Made by a program: the position numbers and the translations under genes
Source of the DNA: Burkholderiales bacterium
GTDB taxonomy: Bacteria; Pseudomonadota; Gammaproteobacteria; Burkholderiales; Burkholderiaceae_C
Assembly (NCBI GenBank): GCA_026932425.1
Contig: JAIXKN010000065.1
Location: 1-64,000, forward strand
DNA: 64,000 bases
Reading direction: 5' to 3'
Shown: positions 1 to 10,474 of the stretch, piece by piece
How the letters are laid out: each line of letters opens with the position of its first letter
How positions within the stretch are numbered: the stretch's first letter is position 1
The notes under the pieces: generated by a model
Database searches by the model: none
Seen by the model: only the letters and a program-made list of their open reading frames with translations
What the model was told of the DNA's origin: nothing

Positions 1-87
1 CCCCTTCCCATCCCGAACAGGACCGTGAAACGCCTCTGCGCCGATGATAGTGCGGATCCCCGTGTGAAAGTAGGACATCGTCAGGCT
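1..87 (+). rRNA. rrf: 5S ribosomal RNA, 3 prime part (partial at window edge)
   Basis: The window opens inside a 5S rRNA. The stretch CCATCCCGAAC followed by GTGAAACGCC, then GCCGATGATAGTG and GAAAGTAGGACATCGTCAGGC, is the conserved 3 prime two thirds of bacterial 5S rRNA (loops B to E and the closing helix). The 5 prime end lies outside the window. It is presumably the last gene of an rRNA operon read rightward, since a strong terminator follows ten bases later. Confidence 0.93.
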
Positions 88-96
88 ATTTACACC

Positions 97-143
97 AAAC
101 CCAAAAGGGCCCGTATCCACACGATACGGGCCCTTCTGGGTTT
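97..143 (+). terminator. Rho-independent terminator of the rRNA operon
   Basis: A perfect 13-base-pair stem (105-117 with 123-135, AAGGGCCCGTATC and its complement) has a 5-base loop CACAC. It continues outward through CCCA/TGGG and AAA/TTT pairs with one mismatch and ends in a short T run (141-144). It sits ten bases after the 5S rRNA end. The outer A and T runs make it potentially bidirectional. Confidence 0.93.
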
Positions 144-316
144 TGGGGCGGTCAGTTTGCGCGGTCCGTTTGGAGCGACGGGAGAATCGCGCGCGTTCAT
201 GCCTGCAGATCCGGACGAAGGCGCAGCCGCTCTGGGCGACAATACGGCGCGGCAATCGATGCCGTCTCCGGAACCAACGCGCTGTGTCCAGATCCGTATG
301 CGGCGGAGGTGAGTCG

Positions 317-847
317 ATGAACTTGCATGTCGTGGTCACGACGATGCTGGCGCTGCTGCCCTTGGCGGTGGCCGCGCCGGCGAGCGCGCAGTCGGGCGCT
401 GCGGGAACGCAGGTCTATCGCTGCCCGGGTCCGCCCGTGCTCTATACGGACGCGATTTCGCCCAAGGAGGCTGCCGAGCGCGGCTGCAGGACGATCGAGG
501 GCACGCCGATCACGATCATCCAGGCGCCCAAGCCGAGGACGGCGCCGAGCGAGGCGACGCCGGAGTCGTCGCGCCCGGCGTCCGCCACCGCGAAGGTCGA
601 TCCGGCGACGCAGCGCCAGCGTGACAGCGACGCACGGCGTATCCTGCAGGACGAACTCCGGCGCGAGGAGGACAAGCTCGCCGCGCTGCAGAAGGAGTAC
701 AACAATGGCGAACCCGAGCGGCGCGGCGATGAGCGCAACTACCAGCGCTATCTCGACCGCGTCGCCGAGATGAAGGCGGCGATCGCGCGCAAGGAGGCCG
801 ACATCGCCGCGCTCAAGCGCGAGCTCGCGAAACTACCGGCCCCCTGA
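317..847 (+). CDS. DUF4124-type secreted protein with C-terminal coiled coil
   Basis: A 176-residue protein. The start at 317 is chosen because GGAGGT lies at 305-310, six bases upstream, and a signal peptide follows directly (residues 1 to about 24, hydrophobic LALLPLAVAAPASA then the AQS cleavage region). Residues about 30-60 (VYRCPG, LYTD, GCRTIEG) look like a DUF4124 domain, a short beta-rich periplasmic module with a Cys pair. A Pro/Ala/Ser linker follows. From about residue 110 to the end the protein is charged (ELRREEDKLAALQKEY) and predicted coiled coil. Family function is unknown. It stands alone between the rRNA terminator and convergent xthA. Confidence 0.8.
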   Translation: MNLHVVVTTMLALLPLAVAAPASAQSGAAGTQVYRCPGPPVLYTDAISPKEAAERGCRTIEGTPITIIQAPKPRTAPSEATPESSRPASATAKVDPATQRQRDSDARRILQDELRREEDKLAALQKEYNNGEPERRGDERNYQRYLDRVAEMKAAIARKEADIAALKRELAKLPAP

Positions 848-866
848 GCGCGCGCCAAGCCGGCCC

Positions 867-1649
867 TCAGCCGGCCTCGATCTCGACGATCACCGGCGCG
901 TGATCGCTCGGACGCGGATTGCGACGCGGGGCCTTGTCGATCGTGCACGCGCGCACGCGCGCGCGCAGCGCATCGCTGACCAGGATGTGGTCGATGCGCA
1001 GGCCCTGGTTCCTGCGGAAGGCGAGGTTGCGGTAGTCCCACCAGCTCCAGCTCCGTGGTGGTTGGTCGAAGAGGCGGAAGGCGTCGTGCAGGCCGAGCGC
1101 GAGCAGCGCCTGGAATTGCGCGCGCTCCTCGGGCGTGCAGTGGATCTGGCCGGCCCAGGCGACCGGGTCGTGCACGTCGCGGTCCTCGGGTGCGACGTTG
1201 AAGTCGCCCAGCAGCACGAGCGCCGGATGAACGGCGAGTTCGGCGCGGACCCATTCGCGCAGCGCGTCCTGCCATCGCATCTTGTATGCGAACTTGTCGC
1301 TGCCCGGTTCCTGCCCGTTCGGGAAGTAGGCGCCGATCACGCGCAGGTCCCCGACGCTGGCCGCGATCACGCGCGCCTGCTCATCGTCGAATCCCGGGAT
1401 GTTGCGCTGCGTTTCCCGCGCCGGCTCGCGGCTGAGCAGCGCGACGCCGTTGTAGGTCTTCTGGCCGAAGCATTGCGCCTGCCAGCCGGCTTCGGCGAGC
1501 GCATCGAACGGGAAGCGGTCGTCGGTGAGCTTGGTCTCCTGCAGCGCCAGCACGTCGGGGGACTGTGCGGCGAGCCAGTCCAGCACCTGCGGCAGCCGGA
1601 CCGACAGCGAGTTGACGTTCCAGGTCGCGAGTTTCAGCGTCGAAACCAT
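867..1649 (-). CDS. xthA: Exodeoxyribonuclease III (AP endonuclease)
   Basis: A 260-residue member of the Mg-dependent endonuclease/exonuclease/phosphatase fold, which cuts DNA 5 prime of abasic sites and degrades 3 prime ends in base excision repair. Visible motifs are ATWNVNS (metal-binding Asn), LALQETK (catalytic Glu near residue 38), LLGDFNVAPED (Asp/Asn pair) and PSDHAPV (catalytic Asp-His at the C terminus). Length matches the Xth family (about 255-270). The ATG at 1649 lies nine bases after the folA stop, so it is the last gene of a thyA-folA-xthA run. Confidence 0.95.
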   Translation of the reverse strand: MVSTLKLATWNVNSLSVRLPQVLDWLAAQSPDVLALQETKLTDDRFPFDALAEAGWQAQCFGQKTYNGVALLSREPARETQRNIPGFDDEQARVIAASVGDLRVIGAYFPNGQEPGSDKFAYKMRWQDALREWVRAELAVHPALVLLGDFNVAPEDRDVHDPVAWAGQIHCTPEERAQFQALLALGLHDAFRLFDQPPRSWSWWDYRNLAFRRNQGLRIDHILVSDALRARVRACTIDKAPRRNPRPSDHAPVIVEIEAG

Positions 1650-1658
1650 CGTGCGCGC

Positions 1659-2168
1659 TCAGGGCCGGGGCGGGCGCCGCCGGTAGGTGACGAAAGCGAA
1701 GTCGAAGTCGTTGGGCGGTGCGGCGTGCCGCGACTCGCGCTCGACTTCCTCGAAATCCTCCTGCGGCCAAGCGGGGAAGAAGGCGTCGCCCTCGAAGTCT
1801 CGATCGATCTCGGTCAACCACAGCTCCTGCGCCCGCGGCAGCGTCAGTGCGTAAACCTGGGCGCCACCGATGACGAAGAGCTGCGCCGCGCCGGCCACGA
1901 GGGCGAGCGCTTCGTCGATCGTCGCGACGCGCTCGGCGCCATCCGCGTGCCAGCCGTCCTGATGCGAGAGCACGAGATTCCTGCGTCCGGGCAGCGGGCG
2001 AAAGCGCGGCGGCAGCGAGTCCCAGGTCGCGCGACCCATGAGCACGGGTGCGTCCATCGTGCGCTCGCGGAAGCGGCGCAGGTCCTCCGGCAGGTGCCAC
2101 GGCATGCCTTGCGCACGGCCGATCACGCCATTGCGCGCCACAGCCGCGAGCAGCACCAGGTCGGTCAT
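1659..2168 (-). CDS. folA: Dihydrofolate reductase
   Basis: A 169-residue NADPH-dependent enzyme that regenerates tetrahydrofolate from the dihydrofolate made by thymidylate synthase. The N terminus has the DHFR pattern GVIG, then MPWHLPEDL with the substrate-binding Asp near residue 29, and the cofactor segment VLMGRATWDSLP. The later FVIGGAQVY is the conserved GG nucleotide-binding turn. It starts ten bases after the thyA stop, so the dTMP cycle enzymes are co-transcribed. Confidence 0.96.
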   Translation of the reverse strand: MTDLVLLAAVARNGVIGRAQGMPWHLPEDLRRFRERTMDAPVLMGRATWDSLPPRFRPLPGRRNLVLSHQDGWHADGAERVATIDEALALVAGAAQLFVIGGAQVYALTLPRAQELWLTEIDRDFEGDAFFPAWPQEDFEEVERESRHAAPPNDFDFAFVTYRRRPPRP

Positions 2169-2178
2169 CGCGCGCCCC

Positions 2179-3000
2179 TCACACCGCGACCGGCGCCTTG
2201 ATTGCCGGGTGGTGCTGGTAGTCGAGGAACTCGAAGTCCTCGAGCTCGTAATCGAAAATCGAAGCTGGGCGACGCCGGATGTGCAGCACCGGGTAGGGAT
2301 AGGGTTCCCGCGCGAGCTGCGTGCGCACCTGTTCCTCGTGGTTGCTGTAGATGTGGCAGTCGCCGCCGGTCCAGATGAATTCGCCGACCTCGAGGTCGCA
2401 TTGCTGCGCCAGCATGTGCGTGAGCAGCGCGTAGCTGGCGATGTTGAAGGGCACGCCGAGGAAGATGTCGGCGCTGCGCTGGTAGAGCTGGCAGCTCAGC
2501 CGGCCCTTGGCGACGTGGAACTGGAAGAAGGCGTGGCAGGGCATCAGCGCCATCTTTGGCAGGTCGGCGACGTTCCAGGCGCTGACGACGATGCGGCGGC
2601 TGTCCGGATCGGTGCGAAGCTGCTGCACCACCTGCGCGATCTGATCGATGTGGCCGCCCTCGGGCGTGGGCCAGCTGCGCCACTGCACGCCGTAGATCGG
2701 CCCCAGATCGCCGTCGGGGCCGGCCCACTCGTCCCAGATCGTGCAGCCGCGCTCCTGCAGCCACTTGACGTTGCGCCCACCCCGCAGGAACCACAGCAGC
2801 TCGACGATCACCGCCTTGACGAACACCTTCTTCGTCGTCACGAGCGGGAAGCCCTCGCGCAGGTCGAAGCGCATCTGATGCCCGAAGATGCTCTTCGTGC
2901 CGGTGCCGGTGCGGTCGCTCTTCGCGACGCCATGTTCGAAGACATGGCGCATCAGGTCCTCGTACTGGTGACGTACGGGGCGTTGGGCGGGAGGGTTCAC
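2179..3000 (-). CDS. thyA: Thymidylate synthase
   Basis: Converts dUMP and methylene-tetrahydrofolate to dTMP. The catalytic Cys lies in [10 protein letters not shown] (about residue 155 from the chosen start). DRTGTGT (phosphate-binding Arg), [10 protein letters not shown] and [11 protein letters not shown] are all present. The frame stays open to a TTG at 3078 (299 aa). I prefer the GTG at 3000 (273 aa) because ThyA proteins normally begin a few residues before the QYxDLM motif, which here follows ten residues later. No clear ribosome-binding site decides it, so the 5 prime end is uncertain. The adjacent folA recycles its product. Confidence 0.93.
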   Translation of the reverse strand: MNPPAQRPVRHQYEDLMRHVFEHGVAKSDRTGTGTKSIFGHQMRFDLREGFPLVTTKKVFVKAVIVELLWFLRGGRNVKWLQERGCTIWDEWAGPDGDLGPIYGVQWRSWPTPEGGHIDQIAQVVQQLRTDPDSRRIVVSAWNVADLPKMALMPCHAFFQFHVAKGRLSCQLYQRSADIFLGVPFNIASYALLTHMLAQQCDLEVGEFIWTGGDCHIYSNHEEQVRTQLAREPYPYPVLHIRRRPASIFDYELEDFEFLDYQHHPAIKAPVAV

Positions 3001-3120
3001 GTCAGGGGGATCCGGGGGAGGGTGGCGCGCGACCCTGTCGGGCGCATGCGCTTCGTGCTTCGATGGTGTCACCGCCAAGCGCAGCTCGCGTCCGGGCTGC
3101 AGCGATGGCGGATGTGCCGA

Positions 3121-4935
3121 TTATTCCTGCGCGAACTGCATCGCCGCCAGCCGCGCATAAAGCCCGCCACGCGCGACCAGCTCGGCGTGCGTGCCCTGGT
3201 CGACGATCTGGCCGGCCTCCATCACGACGATGCGGTCGGCGCGCAGCACGGTCGCCAGCCGGTGGGCGATGACGAGCGTCGTGCGGTCCTTCATCGCTGC
3301 CTCCAGCGCCGCCTGCACCATGCGTTCGCTCTCGGCGTCGAGCGCGCTCGTGGCCTCGTCCAGCAGCAGCAGCGGCGGGTTCTTCAGCATCGCGCGTGCG
3401 ATCGCGATGCGCTGGCGCTGACCGCCGGACAGGCGCACGCCGCGCTCGCCGAGATAGGTCTCGTAGCCTTCGGGCAGCGCCCGGATGAAGTCGTCGGCAA
3501 ACGCGGCGCGGGCCGCGGCGTACACCTCCTCGTCGCTCGCGTCGGGGCGTCCGTAGCGGATGTTCTCGAGCGCGCTGGTGGAGAAGATCGTGCTGTCCTG
3601 CGGCACGATGCCGATGCGCGAGCGCAGCTCGGCCAGCGAGGCCTCGCGCACCGGCACGCCGTCGATCTCGACGACGCCCCGCTCGGTGTCGTAGAAGCGC
3701 AGCAGCAGTTGCAGCACGGTGCTCTTGCCGGCACCGCTCGGGCCGACGAGTGCTACCGTCTCGCCGGGGCGCAGCTCGAGCGTGAAATCCGAAAGGGCAG
3801 CGGTCTGCGGCCGCGACGGGTAGCGAAAACTCACGCCGCGCAGCGCCGCGGCCGATCCCCGAAGCGTGGCTGGCAGCGCGCGCGGCCTGGCCGGGTCGGT
3901 CACCGGGCTCTGTGCAGCCAGCAGCTCCATCAGCCGTTCGGTCGCGCCGGCGGCGCGCAGCAGGTCGCCGTAGACCTCCGAGAGCACCGCGACCGAGCTC
4001 ACGAGGATGATCACGAAGACCACCGTCTGCCCCAGGTGGCCGGCGGTGATGTCGCCGCGCAGCACCGCCTGCGTGCCCTGGTACAGGCCCCAGAGCAGCG
4101 CACCGAAGGTGGCGCTGATGATGAAGGCCACGAGCACCGCACGCACCGTGGTGCGCCGGCGCGCGGTCTCGAAGGCCGACTCGGTTGCCGCGTCGAAGCG
4201 TGCCGCCTCGCGCTTCTCCTGCACGAAGCCTTGCACCACCGGGATCGCCGAAAGCACCTCGGCGGCGATCGCGCTGCTGTCGGCGACGCGGTCCTGGCTC
4301 GCGCGGCTGAGCTTGCGCACACGCCGGCCGAAGTACAGGCTCGGCAGCACCACGAGCACCAGGATCCCGAGCACCTGCGTCATCACGTAGGGGTTGGTGA
4401 CGATGAGCGCGATCAGCGCGCCCACGCCCATCACCGTGTTGCGCAGCCCCATGCTCAGACTGCTGCCGACCACCGTCTGCACGAGCGTGGTGTCGGTCGT
4501 CAGGCGCGAGAGCACTTCGCCGGTGCGAGTGACTTCGAAGAACTCGGGGCTCTGGCCGATCACGTGGCGGTAGACCGCGTTGCGCAGGTCGGCGGTGATG
4601 CGCTCGCCAAGCCAGGTCACGGCGTAGAAACGCAGCGCCGAGAAGATCCCGAGCGCGGCGCCGACGGCAAAGAGTGCGAGGAAGTAGCCGCGCAGCGCCA
4701 TCACCCGCGACCCGGCATCCGGCGCCACCAGTCCGTGGTCGATCAAGGCCTTGAGGGCGACCGGGAAGGCCAGGGTCGTGAGCGCGGCTAGTACCAGGAA
4801 CAGGCCGGCGATCGCGATGCGGCCGCGGTACGGACGCACGAAAGGCAGCAGCCCGGAAAGGGCGCGGACCGGGCGCTTCTCGCTGTGGCGGTCGGATTCG
4901 CGCGCCGGCGCGGCCGTCAGGACAGGGGCATTCAT
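3121..4935 (-). CDS. ABC exporter, fused membrane and ATPase domains (MsbA/LmrA-like)
   Basis: A half-transporter of about 604 residues with six predicted membrane helices in the first 300 residues, then one ATPase domain: Walker A GPSGAGKST, signature LSGGQRQR, Walker B LLLLDEATSALD and switch His in VIAHRLAT. It would work as a homodimer exporting lipids or hydrophobic drugs. Substrate cannot be told from sequence. The start is set at ATG 4935 (MNAPV); an upstream in-frame ATG at 5013 adds 26 polar residues without a visible ribosome-binding site. The gene precedes thyA by 120 bases on the same strand. Confidence 0.88.
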   Translation of the reverse strand: MNAPVLTAAPARESDRHSEKRPVRALSGLLPFVRPYRGRIAIAGLFLVLAALTTLAFPVALKALIDHGLVAPDAGSRVMALRGYFLALFAVGAALGIFSALRFYAVTWLGERITADLRNAVYRHVIGQSPEFFEVTRTGEVLSRLTTDTTLVQTVVGSSLSMGLRNTVMGVGALIALIVTNPYVMTQVLGILVLVVLPSLYFGRRVRKLSRASQDRVADSSAIAAEVLSAIPVVQGFVQEKREAARFDAATESAFETARRRTTVRAVLVAFIISATFGALLWGLYQGTQAVLRGDITAGHLGQTVVFVIILVSSVAVLSEVYGDLLRAAGATERLMELLAAQSPVTDPARPRALPATLRGSAAALRGVSFRYPSRPQTAALSDFTLELRPGETVALVGPSGAGKSTVLQLLLRFYDTERGVVEIDGVPVREASLAELRSRIGIVPQDSTIFSTSALENIRYGRPDASDEEVYAAARAAFADDFIRALPEGYETYLGERGVRLSGGQRQRIAIARAMLKNPPLLLLDEATSALDAESERMVQAALEAAMKDRTTLVIAHRLATVLRADRIVVMEAGQIVDQGTHAELVARGGLYARLAAMQFAQE

Positions 4936-5145
4936 GCCCCGAGTGTAGGCAGCCGCGCGGTTCGCCTGCCGCGGCTTGTCGCGCTTGCCCGCGGTGACGC
5001 TTTGCGGTTCCATTTCGCATCCGCGGCGGCGCCTTGCAACCCCCGCGTTCGTGGCGCTATCCAGGAGGTGTAGGAATGTGGTCGAATAGCGCCGTCGGGT
5101 CGCGGCGATCGCGTACTCGGCATCTTCTCCCCCCGCAGCATTCTC

Positions 5146-6006
5146 ATGTCGTGCCCGCCCGAGCCGACCCAGCGGCCGTCTTCCGCGCGCCAGGTGGCGC
5201 GCGCGTCGCCATGGCTGGCGCGGCTGTGGCCGCTGACGCCGCGGCTGGCCCTGCTGGTGGTGATCGTGTCGGCGCTGGCCGGCAGCAGTCTGGGCTGGCT
5301 CCTGCTGCAGCTCGGCGAGGAATTTGGATATTCACCGATGCTGGCGCTCGTCGCCGGGACGCTCGCCGCCAGTGTGCTGCCGGCGGTGCTGCTGCTGAAG
5401 GGCGCCCGCGAGCTGGAGTGCGCGCGCGCCGTCGCGCTGGCGGCCAGCGCGCTCGATCCCCTGACCGGCGTCTCGGGGCGCGACGCTTTCCTGGCGCTGG
5501 CCGAGCGCGAGTTCGCACGCTCGCGCCGCTACGGCATCGGCGCGGCGCTGCTGCTGGTCGACGTCGATCGCATCCGCCGCTTCGTCCATGAGCAGGAGCG
5601 CGCAGCAGCCGAGCTGATCCTGCGCGAGATCGCCACAAGCATCCAGGCGACGCTGCGCGGCGCCGACGCGCTGGCACGCTTCGGCAACGCGCAGATTGCC
5701 GTCTTCTGTGCGCATGCCGACGCGCTGGGCGTGCTCGACGTGGCCGAGCGCATCCGCGAGCGCATCGAGCAGCTCGAGATCGTCTGCCGCGACCAGCGGC
5801 TGTGCGCCACCGTCAGTATCGGCGTGGCCTTGATGCGGCCGGCACACTTGAGCCTGCAGGCGGTGATCGAGGACGCCGAGGCAGCGCTCGGCCTGGCGCG
5901 GCAGGCGGGTGGCAACTGCGTGCGTGCCGCGCCGGTCGATCGCCGCCGCCTGCCGCAGGACTGGCGCGGCCCTTCGGTCGGCGACAACCAGGCCGCCGGC
6001 CCCTGA
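5146..6006 (+). CDS. Membrane protein with degenerate GGDEF domain, likely c-di-GMP effector
   Basis: 286 residues. Two membrane segments (about 33-55 and 63-85) anchor a cytoplasmic GGDEF-fold domain. DPLTGVSGRDAF opens the domain, as in diguanylate cyclases, and LLVDVDRI carries the metal-binding Asp. The signature loop, however, reads GNAQI (180-184) in place of GGDEF, so cyclase activity is very unlikely. The allosteric I-site RxxD is intact as RGAD (171-174), exactly five residues before the loop, where c-di-GMP binds in canonical enzymes. I infer a c-di-GMP-binding receptor. It diverges from the MsbA-like gene and converges on the AttH-like gene. Confidence 0.82.
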   Translation: MSCPPEPTQRPSSARQVARASPWLARLWPLTPRLALLVVIVSALAGSSLGWLLLQLGEEFGYSPMLALVAGTLAASVLPAVLLLKGARELECARAVALAASALDPLTGVSGRDAFLALAEREFARSRRYGIGAALLLVDVDRIRRFVHEQERAAAELILREIATSIQATLRGADALARFGNAQIAVFCAHADALGVLDVAERIRERIEQLEIVCRDQRLCATVSIGVALMRPAHLSLQAVIEDAEAALGLARQAGGNCVRAAPVDRRRLPQDWRGPSVGDNQAAGP

Positions 6007-6024
6007 GGCGCTGCAGCTGCGCAG

Positions 6025-7188
6025 CTACAGCTCCATCCGGCCTGCGTAGCCGGTCATCTCGAGGTAGCCCAGGCCGATGCGCCGGCCGCCTTCGTCCAGC
6101 AGTTCGGACAGACCCTCCCAGTAGATCGTGCCGGTGCTGCGGCGCGCGTCGAGTTCCTGCGCGTCGAGCAGCGCGCGCACGCGTAGCGTGCCGGCCGGAC
6201 TGACGATGCGCCAGGAAGTCGGGTAGTCGGCGCCCGTGGCCGCGCTGTGCCAGTGGCGCTCGGGGCTCCACTGCAGGTCCCGGGGGGCGAAGATCCGCGT
6301 GGCGTCGGCACCGTTGTCGCGCAGGCTGCCCCCGGTCCAGAGCGCATGACCGTCGGCGCGCCGCAGCTGGAAGGCGGTGAGGGCACGGCCGTCGAACAGA
6401 TTGATGCCGATCCAGTCCCAGCCCACGGCCTCGGGGGCCAGCAGCGCCTGGCTCCACTCATGGTCCAGCCAGGCGCGCCCGCCCGTCTCGACGCGGCGCC
6501 CGCCCAGTTCGAGCGTGGCCTGCACCGCCAGCTGCGGCAGGCTGTAGTAGTGGCTGGCGTGCGTCTCCATCGGCCCCTTGCGCGAGAAGCCGCGGTCGCC
6601 CTGCAGCAGCGGCGGCTGCGTGGCCTGGAGCTCCAGGCGCAGCGCCCAGGGCGGGTTCGCGGCCGCCTCGCGTGCCTGCATCTGCCAGCGCTCCCCCTGC
6701 CGCTGCAGTTGCCAGTCGTCGATCCACACCTGCGCGTCCTGCGACATCGCGCCGGCGGCCTGCGGCGTGGCGGCTCCGGCGATCTCGCCGTTCCAGCGCA
6801 CGATGCGCTCGGCGTGGCGGTGCCTGCCCTTGCCCGGCGGCCCGAGCTCGGTGAGCGCTGCGTGCGCGAACAGCAGTTGCCGCGGCGCGAGCCGCCCCGG
6901 CAGGCTGTCGGCCAGCCCGGTCCGGTGACGGAAGAAGGTGAGCTGCAGCCCGTGGCTCGGCGCCTGCGCGGCTCCCAGCCACGCGGTGACGTACCACCAC
7001 TCGGTGCGGCTTCCCGGATGCGCGCCATGATCGCGCGGGAACTGCAGCAGCCGGTGGCGGCGCACCTCGTCCGCCGTGGTGCTCCCGACGCCATCCGCGC
7101 CAAGGCCAGCCGCCAGCGCAAGCAGCAAGCGCCTTCGCGACGCGCTGGACAGGGCGTGCGGTCGCTCGTGGGGTCGGACGCCGATCAC
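6025..7188 (-). CDS. AttH/CrtC-type lipocalin-like exported protein
   Basis: 387 residues with GTG start. The start is well supported: AAGGAGG lies four bases upstream (7193-7199) and GTG overlaps the permease stop as GTGA. The N terminus has twin arginines before a hydrophobic stretch (SRRRLLLALAAGL), a possible Tat or Sec signal. The body has TEWWYVTAW, HASHYYSLPQL and WLDHEWS, hallmarks of the AttH/carotenoid 1,2-hydratase double-lipocalin family. In Agrobacterium AttEFGH and its relatives such a protein accompanies an ABC ATPase and FtsX permeases, exactly the context here. It probably handles a hydrophobic ligand in the periplasm. A carotenoid hydratase role is less likely, as no carotenoid genes are nearby. 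Confidence 0.82.
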   Translation of the reverse strand: MIGVRPHERPHALSSASRRRLLLALAAGLGADGVGSTTADEVRRHRLLQFPRDHGAHPGSRTEWWYVTAWLGAAQAPSHGLQLTFFRHRTGLADSLPGRLAPRQLLFAHAALTELGPPGKGRHRHAERIVRWNGEIAGAATPQAAGAMSQDAQVWIDDWQLQRQGERWQMQAREAAANPPWALRLELQATQPPLLQGDRGFSRKGPMETHASHYYSLPQLAVQATLELGGRRVETGGRAWLDHEWSQALLAPEAVGWDWIGINLFDGRALTAFQLRRADGHALWTGGSLRDNGADATRIFAPRDLQWSPERHWHSAATGADYPTSWRIVSPAGTLRVRALLDAQELDARRSTGTIYWEGLSELLDEGGRRIGLGYLEMTGYAGRMEL

Positions 7189-9799
7189 CAATCCTCCTTC
7201 ACCGCGAGCACCGCCGCGCGCGAGAGGGCATGACGCGCCGACCAGGCCGCGGCCGCGGCCCCGGTGACGAGCACGGCTGCGCACAGCAGCGCCAGTCGTG
7301 CCGCGGGCAGCGTCATCTCCATCGTCCAGTGAAAGCTCTGCGGGTTGACGACGTAGACGAGGATCGCACCGATCGCGAGCCCGAGCACGAGGCCGATCGC
7401 GGTGCCGGCGAGGAGCCAGAGCGCGGTCTCGCCGGCGACGATCGCGAGCACTTCGGCCCGCCCAAGCCCCAGGTGTGCGAGCAGCCCGAACTCCTTGCGT
7501 CTTGCCAGCACCTGCGCCGAGAGGCTGGTGGCGATGCCGACGAGGCCGATCAGGATCGCCACCGCCTGCAGGTAGCTGGTCACTGCGAAGCTGCGGTCGA
7601 AGATGCGCAGCGAGGTCGCGCGCAGCTCGGCGGTGGTCGCGAAGTCGAGCAGCGCCGCTTCGGGCCGGCTTGCGCGCAAGTCCGCGAGCACCGCGGCCGC
7701 GTCGGCCTTCGGTTCCAGCCAGATCGCCAGTTCGTTCAGGCGCTCGTCGCCGCTGGCGCGCTGGTAGTCGCCGGCGTCGATCGTGATGCTGCCGGCCTGG
7801 CGGGCGTAGTCGCGATAGACGCCGCGCACCCGCACACGCAGCGCAGGTTCGCTGATCGGGAGCCACAGCGTGCCCCCGGGCGCCGCGTCGTAGAGCGTGG
7901 CCACCGCTTCGCTGATCCACACGCCCGGCTCGCCATCGTGCGCGGGCGCGACCGGCGAGACCAGCGGGAGACTGTGCTCCGGATCCGGCAGCGGCCGCGC
8001 CAGCAGCGTGACCGCGGGCTGCGCCGGTGCCAGCGAGATCAGCCGCACGCGCTGCGCCTGCACGCGCTGCACGCCGGCAAGCCGTGCGGCGGCTGCGGGC
8101 AGCGCGGCGCCGAACCACGCTTGATCGGCAGCCGCGCTGCTGGCGATGCGGCCATAGAGGTCTGCCGGCAGCACCGCATCGAGCCAGCTCGTCACGCTGG
8201 CGCGAAAGCTCGCGACCATCACCGTCAGCGCCACCGCCAGCGCCAGGCTGGTGACGACGGTCGCGACCGTCGCGCTCGCCGTCGCGCGCTGGTGCTGCGC
8301 CCGCCGCCGCGCGAGCAGCACCAGGGCCTGCTGCGGATCGCCGCGCGAATGCAGCAGAAGCGCGACGACCGTGGGCACCAGCGCGACGCCCGCCAGCAAC
8401 AGCGCCGCCACCGACGCATAGGCCGCCAGCGGCACACCCGCCAGCGGCGGCAGCAGCGCAAGGCCGCCGCTGGCCGCGAGCAGCAACAGACCCAGCGCAC
8501 GTGTCTGGCGTGCGCTGCGCTCGGCGGCGTCGTTGCCCGGGTCGCCTTCGAGTCCCATGCCCTTGAGCGCCTGCGCCGGAACGAGTCGCTCGGCGCGGCG
8601 AGCGGGCAGCCAGGCCCCGGCGATCGCCGTCGCGACGCCAAGCAGCGCGTAGACGCCCACCGGCCCGGAGCGCAGCGCCAGCGGCGGAGCCGTGACGCCG
8701 GCAAAGAAGCCGCCACCCAGGTCGCCGCCGAGCACGCGCAGCATCAGCGCCGCAAGCGCAGCGCCGAGCAGCAGCCCGAGCGCGCTGCCGATCAGGCCCA
8801 GCAGCGTGCTCTCGACGAGCACGAGCTGCCGGCGCCTGCGCGCGGTGAGCCCGAGCACCCCGAGCAGCGCCAGCGCCGGCGTGCGCTGCGCGACCGAGAG
8901 CGAGACGACCGAGAACACGAGGAAGCCGCCGACGAACAAGGCCACGAGCGCGAGCACCGCGAGGTTGATGCGATAGGCGCGCGAGAGCGTGGCCAGCCGC
9001 TGCGACGCCTGCGCGCCGGTGCTGGCGCGGACGTCCGCAGGCAAGGCGAGCGCCTGCAGCAGCGCCTGCGCGTCCTGCCCCGGCTGCAGCCGGACATCGA
9101 TGCGCGAGAGCCGCCCCGGAAGGCCGAAGAGCTGCTGCGCCGCGGCGACGTCGACGACGACGAGCGGACCACCGCCGGCAGCCACCGAGCCGGCGACGCG
9201 CAGCCGTTGCCAGCCGCTGCCGTGCTGCAGCGCGATCGCATCGCCGTCGGCCAGGGCCAGGCGCTGGCGTGCCGCGGCGCTGACGAAGGCAGCGCCTGGA
9301 TCGAGCACGGCCAGTCGTCCTTCGTCCGCGGCGGGTCTGGGCATCAGTTGCAGCGCGACTTCGGAAAGGGCCAGTGCGTCCACGCCCAGGACCCGTACCG
9401 GCACCCGCGCGGCGGCAGCGGCCGTGCCCGCCGTGTGGCCTGCGTCCATGTGCGCCTGCGCCTGCGCGTAGGTCTCGGCTTCGACCACGGGGCTGGCCTG
9501 GCGCACGCCGGGCTGTAGTCGCAGCCGATCGAGCAGCGCCTCGTCGAGCGCGCCGCTGCGCGCACGCAGGCGGAAGTCGGGCTCGCCTTCGGCCGCGCGC
9601 GCCGCCGCGTCGAATTCGGAGAGGGCCGAGTCGTTGATCAGCTGCACCGAGTACGCGAGCGCCACGCCGAGCATCACCGCAAGCACCAGCAGCGCGTGCC
9701 GCCAGGGATGGTGCTGCCACTGCCGCCACAGCAGCGGCAGCAGTTGCGGCAGGCTCGCTTCACCCTGCCCCGGGGCGGCTGCGGCGACTGCGCGCGAAT

Positions 9800-9803
<4 letters not shown>
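7185..9803 (-). CDS. ABC transporter permease, large FtsX/MacB-type
   Basis: 872 residues, about twice the length of a LolC/E permease. A first membrane helix (about 36-58) is followed by a periplasmic domain, then a block of helices (about 285-430 and 480-560), a second periplasmic part and three final helices ending near 850. This is the two-FtsX-repeat architecture seen in AttF/G-like and YbbP-like permeases, so one polypeptide may supply both membrane halves. The start overlaps the ATPase stop by 4 bases (ATGA at 9800-9803), and the stop overlaps the lipocalin gene start (GTGA). Likely moves lipids or lipoprotein-like substrates out of the inner membrane; the cargo is unknown. Confidence 0.86.
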
Positions 9804-10456
<653 letters not shown>

Positions 10457-10474
10457 CGGATTCGTCGACAGGCC

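Noticed and set aside
2038..4791. A 917-codon rightward frame opposite folA, thyA and the ABC exporter
   Set aside because: Antisense shadow; the real genes on the other strand carry complete catalytic motifs.
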